In this document: positions 16,539 to 26,752 of the stretch, in pieces
Position numbering within the stretch: the first letter of the stretch is position 1
Layout: every line of letters begins with the position of its first letter
Assembly (NCBI RefSeq): GCF_000427365.1
Contig: NZ_KE386488.1
Location: 1,771,882-1,835,881, forward strand
DNA: 64,000 bases
From: Rikenella microfusus DSM 15922
GTDB lineage: Bacteria; Bacteroidota; Bacteroidia; Bacteroidales; Rikenellaceae
Reading direction: 5' to 3'
Program-made: the position numbers and the translations under genes
The notes under the pieces: model-generated
Seen by the model: the letters and a program-made list of their open reading frames with translations, nothing else
What the model was told of the DNA's origin: nothing
Database searches by the model: none

Positions 16539-17630
16539 CTAATTCGGGAGGGAAAGAACCGGAAGCGAAACTTCGGACAACAGGTTCGCCGTCTCGTCCA
16601 TTGTCAAGGCGTACAATTTAGCGGTCGAGGCATCGTAAACAATCCGGTTTACAGCCCTGTCCAGACGGATACGAGCCACTGGTTCGCCGGAATGGGTAAA
16701 TACCAGCAACTGATCGACCGGGCCGGCGTACATATCTTCACGCAATGTTTTTCCGGAAAACAAAAAATAATAAAACTGACGATCGGCTGTCATACTTGCC
16801 ACACCGCGCAAGTTGTCCGCATCTCCGGCGACGGTGTAGAAACCCTGCGCCGGGTTGGACTGCGGCGTAAAGTTCGGAATCTGTACCGAGAACTCGTTCA
16901 CTTTTTCGAACTCGCCGGTCGGTCCCATACCGAAAAATTTGAGCACTAAACCGCTGCGCGAAGCGTACACGAATCGTTTCCCGTCGTAAGTCGGGAAGAT
17001 TTGTCCTTGGAAACCGAACGCTTTGTCGTATGACGGAAAATCTTTATTCGCTTCGTTTTGCGGATAAGTATCCAGATAGGACGTTATCCGTCCTGAAGAA
17101 TCCAGCAGGCAAAATTGCGAATCGTCGTGATCGAGCCTCCCGTCCGCGACAAATCGGTTGCCCCACAAAGGCACTATGTTCATGAACCGGACTGCCGGAT
17201 CCCTGCCCGGCATGGTATGTACGGTTGGTCTGTTGATAGTTGCTCCTGTCGGAATCCGCAACTGCTTGCCGACATTCATGTCATAGATGAAAAGCGTTTG
17301 CGAATCAGCGCAAAAATTACCCAAATAGGAAATGTCCGTCGGTCCGTGTCCGCGCCTAAGCGACGAATCGACCAATTGCAGGGACGCGATATCGTAAATG
17401 TTCAGCACCGGATCATTACGTTTCGACCCGAGCACGATCTTTCCGTCCCATGCAGTTACATAATCCATACTTTTGGGTTCTCCCGAAAGAGAACCCAAAC
17501 GATGAACAGAAGCAGTTGCAGAGATCGGAAACAACTCATCGAACTCCGCCCCGTTTTTATCCTGTTGCCGACCGCAACTTACGCTGCACATAAACGCGAT
17601 TATGGCAAGCAATGAACCTGTTTTATACAT
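16539..17630 (-). CDS. 6-bladed beta-propeller (TolB-like) lipoprotein, cassette 3
   Basis: A 363-residue predicted lipoprotein. The signal peptide ends in CSVSC|GRQ. Propeller features include VTAWDGKIVLGSKRNDPVL, SLRRGHGPTDISYLG (the G-x-GP motif shared with the cassette 1 protein) and a final blade near IVYDASTAKLYALTMDE. It lies 10 bases after NVEALA peptide 3 and 10 bases before the 143-residue gene, a tight operon. The three propeller proteins of the cluster are only distantly alike, while their partner leaders are nearly identical. Confidence 0.78.
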   Translation of the reverse strand: MYKTGSLLAIIAFMCSVSCGRQQDKNGAEFDELFPISATASVHRLGSLSGEPKSMDYVTAWDGKIVLGSKRNDPVLNIYDIASLQLVDSSLRRGHGPTDISYLGNFCADSQTLFIYDMNVGKQLRIPTGATINRPTVHTMPGRDPAVRFMNIVPLWGNRFVADGRLDHDDSQFCLLDSSGRITSYLDTYPQNEANKDFPSYDKAFGFQGQIFPTYDGKRFVYASRSGLVLKFFGMGPTGEFEKVNEFSVQIPNFTPQSNPAQGFYTVAGDADNLRGVASMTADRQFYYFLFSGKTLREDMYAGPVDQLLVFTHSGEPVARIRLDRAVNRIVYDASTAKLYALTMDETANLLSEVSLPVLSLPN

Positions 17631-17640
17631 CGGTCAATCC

Positions 17641-17919
17641 TTAAACGCGCGGAATCCATTCGCCGGGAAAAGTAACGCCATGATCCTCAAAGCAATTCCC
17701 TACTCCCCAACAGCTCCCTTGCGTACCATCTTCCAAAGTTACATCATAATCTATATCCAACCCTTCCAAGTCGATTGCCAATGCTTCGATATTGGCCAAA
17801 GTCAGCTCTTCCTGCGGGGTCAGGGGAGCTTGCCGGGCAGCCAGAAAATTAACGATCGCTCCGCCCGTTACCGCCAGCGCTGCGCCGGTCGATAACAACA
17901 TTTTGGACCTACGGTTCAT
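17641..17919 (-). CDS. NVEALA-family exported peptide 3
   Basis: A 92-residue NVEALA-family peptide. The leader (1-48, ending LANIEALA) is identical to peptide 1 except Ala31. The tail starts with an acidic segment (IDLEGLDIDYD) and has two cysteines (GSCWG, GNCFE). It is the first gene of cassette 3, next to the divergently transcribed DEAD-box helicase. Sequence identity drops abruptly at the leader/tail border, which coincides with the edge of the 450-bp duplication. Confidence 0.88.
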   Translation of the reverse strand: MNRRSKMLLSTGAALAVTGGAIVNFLAARQAPLTPQEELTLANIEALAIDLEGLDIDYDVTLEDGTQGSCWGVGNCFEDHGVTFPGEWIPRV

Positions 17920-17974
17920 AATCTCATTTTTTAAATGTTAATAAATTCGGAATCAATCTTGCTCTTTCACAGCA

Positions 17975-18007
17975 TAAAGATAAGAAAGAATAGCTTAAAA
18001 AGGCAAA
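17975..18007 (-). promoter_or_regulatory. Promoter of NVEALA peptide 3
   Basis: Minus strand: TTTG (18007-18004), 21-base spacer (one more than copy 2), TATCTTTA (17982-17975). Confidence 0.72.
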
Positions 18008-18121
18008 TTCTTGCGTCAAAAAATACCAAATTGCCCGCAAAACCTGTCTGGATTTTTCTATGCCGCCGGATAAATTTGTCCGCTTCGTCGTACACGCGCC
18101 CCATTATCCGGATAATTGGCG

Positions 18122-18129
18122 TACCTTTG
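18122..18129 (+). promoter_or_regulatory. Putative -7 element for the DEAD-box helicase
   Basis: TACCTTTG fits TAnnTTTG, 153 bases upstream of the helicase ATG. No clear -33 TTTG at the right distance. The same element is duplicated at 15957-15964, where no gene follows. Confidence 0.4.
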
Positions 18130-18281
18130 CGCAGTTTTTGGGACTGTTCGGATTTTCGATGGCTGGAAAAGTCGGAATGGTTTCACCGTTTGCCATTCGG
18201 ACGAGACCCGGATAGGGAAAGGGCCGGGCGCGTCGGGAGACAGGCGCCGGGCGATACGACAGCACGAAAATAGACATACCT

Positions 18282-20003
18282 ATGATTTCAGAAGAATTCA
18301 AAGAGCTCGGCCTTTCCGACCGTACGCTCGAAGCATTGGCGGCCAAGGGGTTCGAAACCCCGTCGCCCATCCAGCGGCTCACCATTCCGGTGATGCTCGA
18401 AAACCGGAACGACATTATCGCGCAGGCACAGACCGGAACGGGAAAGACCGCCGCGTTCGGCCTTCCCATCGTGGAATTGCTCGTGCCCGAGAAAAAGACC
18501 GTGCAGGCCCTGATACTGGCGCCTACCCGCGAGCTGGCCATTCAGGTGAACGACGAGATACAGTCGTTCCGCAAGGGAGATCTGCGCGTCACCCCGATTT
18601 ACGGCGGAGCCGCCATGAACGAACAACTTCGGCGCCTGAAAGCCGGCGTGGACGTCGTGGTGGGGACGCCGGGACGTATCCTCGACCATCTGCGGCGCGG
18701 CACGCTCGATCTGTCGGGCCTGAAGTGGCTGGTGCTCGACGAAGCCGACGAAATGCTCAACATGGGCTTTATCGACGACGTGGACGAGATTCTGGGCTAT
18801 GCGCCCGAGGAACGTCGGATTTTCCTCTTCTCGGCGACGATGCCCGACCGGATAGCCGGGCTGTCGAAAAAATACATGCACGACGTGGAGGTTCTCAAGG
18901 TCGAAAATAAACAGGTGACGACCGACCTGACCGACCAGATCTATTTCGAAGTGCGCGAAAGCGACAAATTCGACGCGCTGACCCGCATCATCGACGTCGA
19001 GAACGACTTTTACGGCATTATCTTCTGCCGAACGAAAGTGGCGGTGGATCAGCTGGTGAACAACCTGCTCGAACGGGGCTACGCCGCTGAAGGGCTGCAC
19101 GGCGACGTGTCGCAGGCCCAGCGCGAGAAGATACTCCGCAAGTTCAAGAAAAAGCAGGCGAACATCCTCGTGGCCACGGATGTCGCTGCACGCGGTATCG
19201 ACGTATCGAACCTGACGCATGTCATCAACTATTCGCTGCCTCAGGATCCGGAATCGTATGTCCACCGCATCGGGCGTACCGGGCGGGCCGGCAACGAAGG
19301 GACGGCCATCACGTTCATCTCGCCGTCCGAACATCGCCAGTTCGTCGCCATGCAGCGGCAGGTCAAGGCCGATATCCGCAAGGAGACGCTGCCCACGGGC
19401 CATGACATCGTGGAGATGAAAAAGCTCAAGATCAAGGACGACCTGGCGGAGATCGTCGAAGAGGAATCCTATACCGATTACGACGGAATCGCCCGCGAAC
19501 TGCTGGCCGAACTCGATCCGGAGGTGGCCCTGGCGGCCCTGATGCGGCTGGCGTTCAAGAACGAGCTGGACGAGAGCAGTTATCCGGAAATCCGGCGCAT
19601 CGACGTGGACCGTCGCGGCACGGCGCGGCTTTTCATCGGTCTGGGCAAGGCCGACGGCTACCGGCCGAAAACGATCGTGGAATTACTCTCGCGCGAATGC
19701 GGCATCCCGCAGCAGAAAATCGACGATGTGAAATGCATGGAGGATTTCTCGTTCGCCACGATCCCCTTCCGGGATGCCGAGGCGGCCATGAAGAAACTCA
19801 ACTCGCTGCGCGAACTGGCCAACGACGACCGGCCGCTGGTCAAACTGGCCAAAGAGGCGGAGAAGAAAAGCGACCGCAATCCGAACGGGGTGCAGGACCG
19901 CGGGAGGAACTACCGCCGGAACCCGGCGGACGGTTATGACCGTCGCGGCGGCGGGCGGCGGGATTTCGTTCCCAGGCGCGACCATAGCCGGCGTAAATAT
20001 TGA
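18282..20003 (+). CDS. DEAD-box ATP-dependent RNA helicase (DeaD/CsdA-like)
   Basis: A 573-residue RNA helicase with a DbpA-type C-terminal RNA-binding domain, expected to remodel ribosomal or messenger RNA, often during cold or stress. Motifs in order: AQTGTGKTAAF (Walker A, about residue 48), PTRELA, GTPGRILDH, VLDEADEML (DEAD box), SATMP, then in the second RecA domain ATDVAARGIDV and HRIGRTGRAG. The region 440-515 (GTARLFIGLGKADGYRPKTI) is the DbpA-like RNA-binding fold, followed by an Arg/Gly-rich tail (GRNYRRNP..RRGGGRRD). The ATG at 18282 gives MISEEFKELGLS, the Q-motif region. It is divergent from NVEALA 3. Confidence 0.95.
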   Translation: MISEEFKELGLSDRTLEALAAKGFETPSPIQRLTIPVMLENRNDIIAQAQTGTGKTAAFGLPIVELLVPEKKTVQALILAPTRELAIQVNDEIQSFRKGDLRVTPIYGGAAMNEQLRRLKAGVDVVVGTPGRILDHLRRGTLDLSGLKWLVLDEADEMLNMGFIDDVDEILGYAPEERRIFLFSATMPDRIAGLSKKYMHDVEVLKVENKQVTTDLTDQIYFEVRESDKFDALTRIIDVENDFYGIIFCRTKVAVDQLVNNLLERGYAAEGLHGDVSQAQREKILRKFKKKQANILVATDVAARGIDVSNLTHVINYSLPQDPESYVHRIGRTGRAGNEGTAITFISPSEHRQFVAMQRQVKADIRKETLPTGHDIVEMKKLKIKDDLAEIVEEESYTDYDGIARELLAELDPEVALAALMRLAFKNELDESSYPEIRRIDVDRRGTARLFIGLGKADGYRPKTIVELLSRECGIPQQKIDDVKCMEDFSFATIPFRDAEAAMKKLNSLRELANDDRPLVKLAKEAEKKSDRNPNGVQDRGRNYRRNPADGYDRRGGGRRDFVPRRDHSRRKY

Positions 20004-20070
20004 CCGGCGGCGGACGTGTCGGTAAGGGGGGGCGGACAGCGCCCTGTAAAGTTCGTGTCACCCGAACATT

Positions 20071-20100
20071 CAAAATGACAGCCCGCGGGCTGTCATTTTG
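20071..20100. terminator. 30-base perfect palindrome after the helicase gene
   Basis: Positions 20071-20085 and 20086-20100 are perfect complements, starting CAAAATGACAGCCCG. It can fold into a strong hairpin ending in U-rich sequence in both directions, about 70 bases past the helicase stop. Confidence 0.75.
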
Positions 20101-20202
20101 GCATAAAAAGAGCGCTTCCGGGGTTTGGCACAGAATATGATATTTCCAATAACCGCCAATCGGTTCAAAAATAACTAAAAAACATAAAAAACATTACGAG
20201 CT

Positions 20203-22150
<1,948 letters not shown>

Positions 22151-22187
22151 TCCGCCGTTCTCCCGTGTGACGGAATATCCGTTATTG

Positions 22188-22231
22188 CGCAAAGCGGGGG
22201 CGCAGGCATTTGCCTGCGCCCCCGCTTTGCG
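22188..22231 (+). terminator. Terminator after groEL
   Basis: Perfect 21-bp stem, 22188-22208 with 22211-22231, starting CGCAAAGCGGGGGCGC, 38 bases after the groEL stop. A short TTAT follows rather than a long T-run. Confidence 0.8.
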
Positions 22232-22389
22232 TTATCGGCCGTTCGGTTATCCGTATCCGGGTCGGGAAAACAACCGCTTCCGACTCCCGATTTGTCTGCG
22301 GTCTCTTCCCACGTGCTTCGGTCGCCGGGGCCATTCCGAGCCGCTCTCTGTCCCGTTCCTGTGTGTACCGGTAGAAAATACCGTTGTCC

Positions 22390-22620
22390 CTGCTGCGGGT
22401 TCCTGATTATATGCTTCGATATACCAACCCTCTCAGGCGGTAATTTTCCGCAGTCGGTTCTGCGGCGTCGTCTGAATCGAGTATGGCGGACTCAGGCGAA
22501 AGATCCGAAGGGTCCGACGCGGGCCGATGGAAATTGTCTGTATATCGATGTATCTAATCGGGTCGCGGTTATTGGAATACTTAAGTCCGGAATCTCTGTG
22601 GAGAGAAATTGCTGCCTATA
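22390..22620. repeat. REP-B interspersed repeat
   Basis: Contains the family core TCTGCGGCGTCGTCTGAATC, followed by GAGTATGGC (shared with 56505-56530), a GGGTCCGACGCGGGCCGA block and AT-rich flanks (TATATGCTTCGATATACC, TGTATATCGATGTATC). No gene seen in the gap between groEL and the glycosidase-like gene. Confidence 0.65.
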
Positions 22621-22711
22621 AATCCAATACATCTTTCATTTCCGGGCTGTACCGGAATTTCCGCCGGGGGAGAGAGACGGTTGCCGGTTCGGACAAATAC
22701 CGGCGGGCGTT

Positions 22712-25336
22712 CTATTCCACGATCACCTCGTCGCAGAACAACCACGCGTCGTCGTGGCTGTGCCACGACGGCATCTTGCCGTGTCCGCGGGCGATCACTT
22801 TGATGTAACGCGCCGTCCGTCCGATCCCGTCCTTTACGACGGGCACCTTGTGCGTCGGTTCGTCTTTCGCCTCGCCCAGCTCGATCACTCCCAGCGACTC
22901 GAAAGCCGTCCCGTCCGGCGATACCAGATATTCGACCGAAACCGGCGGCACGATCCAGTCGCTTTTGGAATGGAGGTACTGCGAAGTGATTTTTTCCACT
23001 TTCGTCGGCTCCCCAAGGTCGATTACCGCTTCCAGATCGTTTCCGATAAATCCCTGCCAGGCCGGATCGGTGAAACGCAGCGCCGCGACCCGTCCGTCCG
23101 TCAGCGCCCCGTCTCCGCCGCCCGTATATTTCGTGTAAGGTTTCAGATACGCGACCTCCGCGCCCAGCGCCTTGTGCGCCGCCACCTGTTGTTCGGTCAC
23201 GCCGTAACTGCGGCCGTCCGGCCCGAAAACGCGGGCTTTCACCGTCCGTACGTCGTCGATCTTCACCGGGGCGGTATAGAGGGCGGAGTTTTCGGAAGGT
23301 TCGCTGCCGTCCAGCGTGTAGCGGATCGCCCCGTCCGGAATATGGTTGTTCATCGTCACCCGGAATGCTCTCGGTTCCTGTGCATCGGGAGCGACCGAGA
23401 AATCCATATCCGGCACCACTTCCACCAGGTCGAACCAGGCCGTGCCCGGCGTCAGCAGCTCCAGCGACGAATTCAGGTAACGCGCTTCGCTCGCCGCTTC
23501 CGCATAAGTCGCGCTCAGCTCGTATTTCGTCCACCGGTCGGTCAGTTCGAACTCTTCCGACCTGATGTTGCCCAGATTGAGCCGGAACAGCATTTTGCCG
23601 CCCTTTTTGAGCTGTTTCAGCGACGCCTCGGAGGCTTTGGCCCACACGGTCATGATGTAACTTTTGCCCAATTGCAACGGCAACGGATAAAAGCTCACCG
23701 CCGCCCCTTTTCCTTCGGCCGGGGTCACTAATCTCAACGAATGGCCGCCGTGATAAGCCGTCCGCGAGTCGATGAAATAGGTCGCGCCCCGATCGGTTCC
23801 GGCACGTCCGTAAACCGCCGCCGGCACGTTCCCCGATACGCTGTACTGCCATTCGAAACTGGGGTCGAGCAGGATGTTGCTTGCGCTGACCGGACGATGG
23901 TTGCCGGCGTAGGCTTGTTCTTCCGCCTTGTCGCCGAACAGTTTCAGTATTTGTACTCCGAACGGCGGCAACGTACCGTCGATCGTGCCGTTCACCACCT
24001 CTTTCGTACTGTTGTCCGACAAGTCGTAGGCCGTGCCGTTGAACGGTTCGGGCAGCGCCGCTTTATAGGATGCCGCGGCCGGATTCGGGTTCAGGAGTAC
24101 CACCGCCGTCTGCGAACCGAGCGAATAGGCGCGGGCGACCAGGTCTGCATCCGATACAAGGCGGGGCTTCGATTCCGTGCCCCGGTCGAAAAACGGGGTC
24201 AGTTCCTGAATCTCGCGGCAGGCCTTGGTATAGGTCTCCCACATGAACTGGTTTTTCGGAAAACCGTTCAGTCCGTGGCGGGTAAAGGCCTGGAACCCGC
24301 GTGCCCCTTCGAGCGCCGCGCCCCAGGTCATCATGCGGATCTCGGCCGGAGTCGGCTCGCGCTGCCAGAATTCGGCCCCGCCGAAGGTCTGCGGCACGTA
24401 CCAGATGGATTTTTCGTACCGCAGTTCGTCCTGCAAACCCCGGATCGTGCCGATCACGTCCGATGCGGGCGAGTTCGGCACCGGGTAGGTGTCGGCCATA
24501 ATCACGTCGCACGAGTTGGCATAGTGGCGGCCCGGGCCGGCCGACATAATCACCAGGCTGATGGGATGGTACGGGTCTTCGGCGCGGATGACATCGTAGA
24601 TCTCTTCCAGCGTTTCGGCCGAGATTCCTTGTCCTTCCGGCTCGTCGGCCACGTACCACGACAGGATCGCCGGATGGTCTTTCAGCGCACGGATTTCGTC
24701 GCGCAGCAGCTGCATTTTTTTGGCCTTGTCGGTCGAGGCGGCTTTCGCTCCGCCCCCGCCGCCCGCGATGCTCAGCAGGTTATAGTTCACCTTCATGCCC
24801 AGCTGTGCGGCCCGGTCGAGGTAGACGAGCCGTTCTTTGCGGGGCTGCCGGCCGATGTTCTGGTAGGGGGAAATGAGGTTCATGCCTTTGACGGCTTCTT
24901 CTTCCTGCAGAGTCGGCTGCACGGGCGAATAGCAGTAGAAGCCGCTCGGCACGAAAGGCAGGCCGCCGGTACGGAGCATGCCCGTCAGGTAGTCGATCTG
25001 TACGCCGTTGTCCTTATAGGGCAGGCGGGTGAGGCGCACGGCGTAGGTGCTGTCGCCGACGCGGACGTTCAGGGTATTGTCCCCCTGTCGCAGGGTGGCG
25101 AGGGGCAGCGTGTAGGTGAGCCTGCCGCTGCGGGTGAGTTCGAGCGGGGCGTCGCTGCCTTCGAGTACGGCCCGTCCCGGTGCTTCGGAACCGGTGATGA
25201 TGACCGATGCGACGCTGTCGCGCTCGGTAAAGTAGTTCATGCGGGGCTGCACTTTGGTCTTTGTCGCCGGAGTGGCTCCGGCGGCCGCGGACGCCGCCAG
25301 GACGGCGAACGCAGTACAGAACAGAGTTTTTTTCAT
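22712..25336 (-). CDS. Secreted TIM-barrel glycosidase-like protein with Chb/Hex C-terminal and F5/8-type C domains
   Basis: An 874-residue exported protein. Signal peptide at 1-21; a beta-sandwich like a GH N-terminal domain at about 30-105; a TIM barrel at about 110-420 with PFVPSGFYCYSP, LSWYVADEPEGQ (acidic cluster at 231-234, a likely catalytic acid) and ADTYPVPNSP; a short beta domain to 485; a carbohydrate-binding-like beta-sandwich at about 490-640. Next comes a chitobiase-type C-terminal domain (IRYTLDGSEPSENSALYTAP, about 680) and a discoidin-like F5/8-type C domain (ALTDGRVAALRF...ARYIKVIARG) to the end. I cannot assign a CAZy family. The domain mix suggests host-glycan binding and hydrolysis. 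It stands alone, without SusC/D. Confidence 0.75.
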   Translation of the reverse strand: MKKTLFCTAFAVLAASAAAGATPATKTKVQPRMNYFTERDSVASVIITGSEAPGRAVLEGSDAPLELTRSGRLTYTLPLATLRQGDNTLNVRVGDSTYAVRLTRLPYKDNGVQIDYLTGMLRTGGLPFVPSGFYCYSPVQPTLQEEEAVKGMNLISPYQNIGRQPRKERLVYLDRAAQLGMKVNYNLLSIAGGGGGAKAASTDKAKKMQLLRDEIRALKDHPAILSWYVADEPEGQGISAETLEEIYDVIRAEDPYHPISLVIMSAGPGRHYANSCDVIMADTYPVPNSPASDVIGTIRGLQDELRYEKSIWYVPQTFGGAEFWQREPTPAEIRMMTWGAALEGARGFQAFTRHGLNGFPKNQFMWETYTKACREIQELTPFFDRGTESKPRLVSDADLVARAYSLGSQTAVVLLNPNPAAASYKAALPEPFNGTAYDLSDNSTKEVVNGTIDGTLPPFGVQILKLFGDKAEEQAYAGNHRPVSASNILLDPSFEWQYSVSGNVPAAVYGRAGTDRGATYFIDSRTAYHGGHSLRLVTPAEGKGAAVSFYPLPLQLGKSYIMTVWAKASEASLKQLKKGGKMLFRLNLGNIRSEEFELTDRWTKYELSATYAEAASEARYLNSSLELLTPGTAWFDLVEVVPDMDFSVAPDAQEPRAFRVTMNNHIPDGAIRYTLDGSEPSENSALYTAPVKIDDVRTVKARVFGPDGRSYGVTEQQVAAHKALGAEVAYLKPYTKYTGGGDGALTDGRVAALRFTDPAWQGFIGNDLEAVIDLGEPTKVEKITSQYLHSKSDWIVPPVSVEYLVSPDGTAFESLGVIELGEAKDEPTHKVPVVKDGIGRTARYIKVIARGHGKMPSWHSHDDAWLFCDEVIVE

Positions 25337-25739
25337 GGTTTGAGTCTGGGTTTTATGGTTTTTCTGTGGAACGTCGCATCTTTTGCCGCAAGGTAACTAT
25401 ATCCGGCTTTGTCCCGTTTATCGGCAGATTTGGTTTTCCATATTTTCGACCTGCGCCGCGCTCCCGTACATTTTTACGGATTCGCAAGACGCATCGGGTC
25501 ATGACGGTGGTCAAGACACCCTAAGGGCACGGCGATTTTTGTTCTCTTCGTGTCGCATAAAAAGTCAGGCGGATGCCTCGCCTGGTATGGGCGACCGAAG
25601 AAGGATAAGAACGCCTGTCGGCAAACGAATTTTAACCGTATGGCCCGGTGTCGCTGGGTGCTCCAGCCGGCCTGTAATTACCCCTCTCCATTCCCCGCAG
25701 GCCGCGGTTTTTGAGTAAACAAATTTACGGTTCTTTATA

Positions 25740-26640
25740 GTCCGGATGCCGGGAGCGGTCGCGGTTTAAGGTAGTTGCAGCCCGGAGTGCCGAGCGGCAC
25801 CGGGCCTCCGCTGCGGGAGGCTGTGGCCCGACTGCTGACGCGGAAACTTATATTTTAACGGTACGGTTTTATGTAAAGTTCTCCCGATGTCAGCCCGGAG
25901 CCACCCCCGGCGCAGGGCTGCAACTCGCAAAGCTCGTTTGGCCCTCGCTGGCTCCGGGCTTGAATCTGCAAATTAAAAGTAGGTTTAATCGCATGTCTGT
26001 CGCCGACGGGCGTTTGTTTTTCTTCGCCCGCTCGTGCCGCGGGGGCACAGGCTGTGCCGGACGCCTCATGCCGGCGGGGCACTTACTTTTTTACCTACGG
26101 TTTGCCGGCGGCTTCCTCGCGCTTCCTCGCCATAGTCCGTAAACGGCCTTTGGCCTCGGTACGCTGCTCGGTTCCTCTTGGCGCCTCGGCCATACGAACA
26201 AGTTCGATGGCGCTCGGCTGCTGCGTCGGTTGCGCGACCAAGAAAGAAAGCAAAGAAGTCGCCGGGAATGCGATTCCCCGTTCCCGATTCACGTCGGATC
26301 GGAAAATCGCACATTCCCGGGTCGGCAGCCTTTACCTAATAAATGAACAGGTGGAAAAGGCCGGGGATATTTAATGGCTCGGTTAAAATACGTTCCCGTT
26401 CGGCTTTGCACCCACCCCCGAAGCCGCAAAGCGGCTTGGGCGCATAAGCCGGCGATTCTGATGAATCGCAATGTTAAAAACGTACAATTATTTTTACGGT
26501 CGGACGCCCGGGAGCGGTCGCGGTTTGGGATAGTTGCAGCCCGGAGTGCCGAGCGGCACCGGGCCTCCATTGCGGGAGGCTGCGGTCCGACTGCTGACGC
26601 GGGAATCTAATTTAACCGTACTTAGTTATTTCATTTATCG
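25740..26640. repeat. REP-A interspersed repeat, copy 3 (most complete)
   Basis: About 900 bases of non-coding repeat between the glycosidase-like gene and thiL. Matches copy 1 in reverse orientation at 25990-26335, copy 2 at 26191-26210, and the partial copy at 37557-37625 (reverse complement of about 25790-25865). Two related end modules, near 25745-25865 and 26515-26610, both carry 'AGTTGCAGCCCGGAGTGCCG', so the element may be two units side by side. The rest of the 25337-26752 gap holds nothing recognisable. Confidence 0.78.
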
Positions 26641-26752
26641 GATCGTTGTTTGCGATATGCCTTACAGTCGGGTCCGGAGTTCTTCCGCAGCTCCTGCTTT
26701 CCGGCGGCCGCCTGTCAGGCAGGAAAAACGGCAAAGCGGCCGAAGTTTCCGG

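Larger units (their letters stand above)
17791..18241. repeat. 450-bp direct repeat, copy 2
   Basis: Partner of 15626-16075. It includes the N-terminal codons of NVEALA 3, its promoter and the region directly upstream of the helicase gene. This explains the 362-base gap at 17920-18281. Confidence 0.92.
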
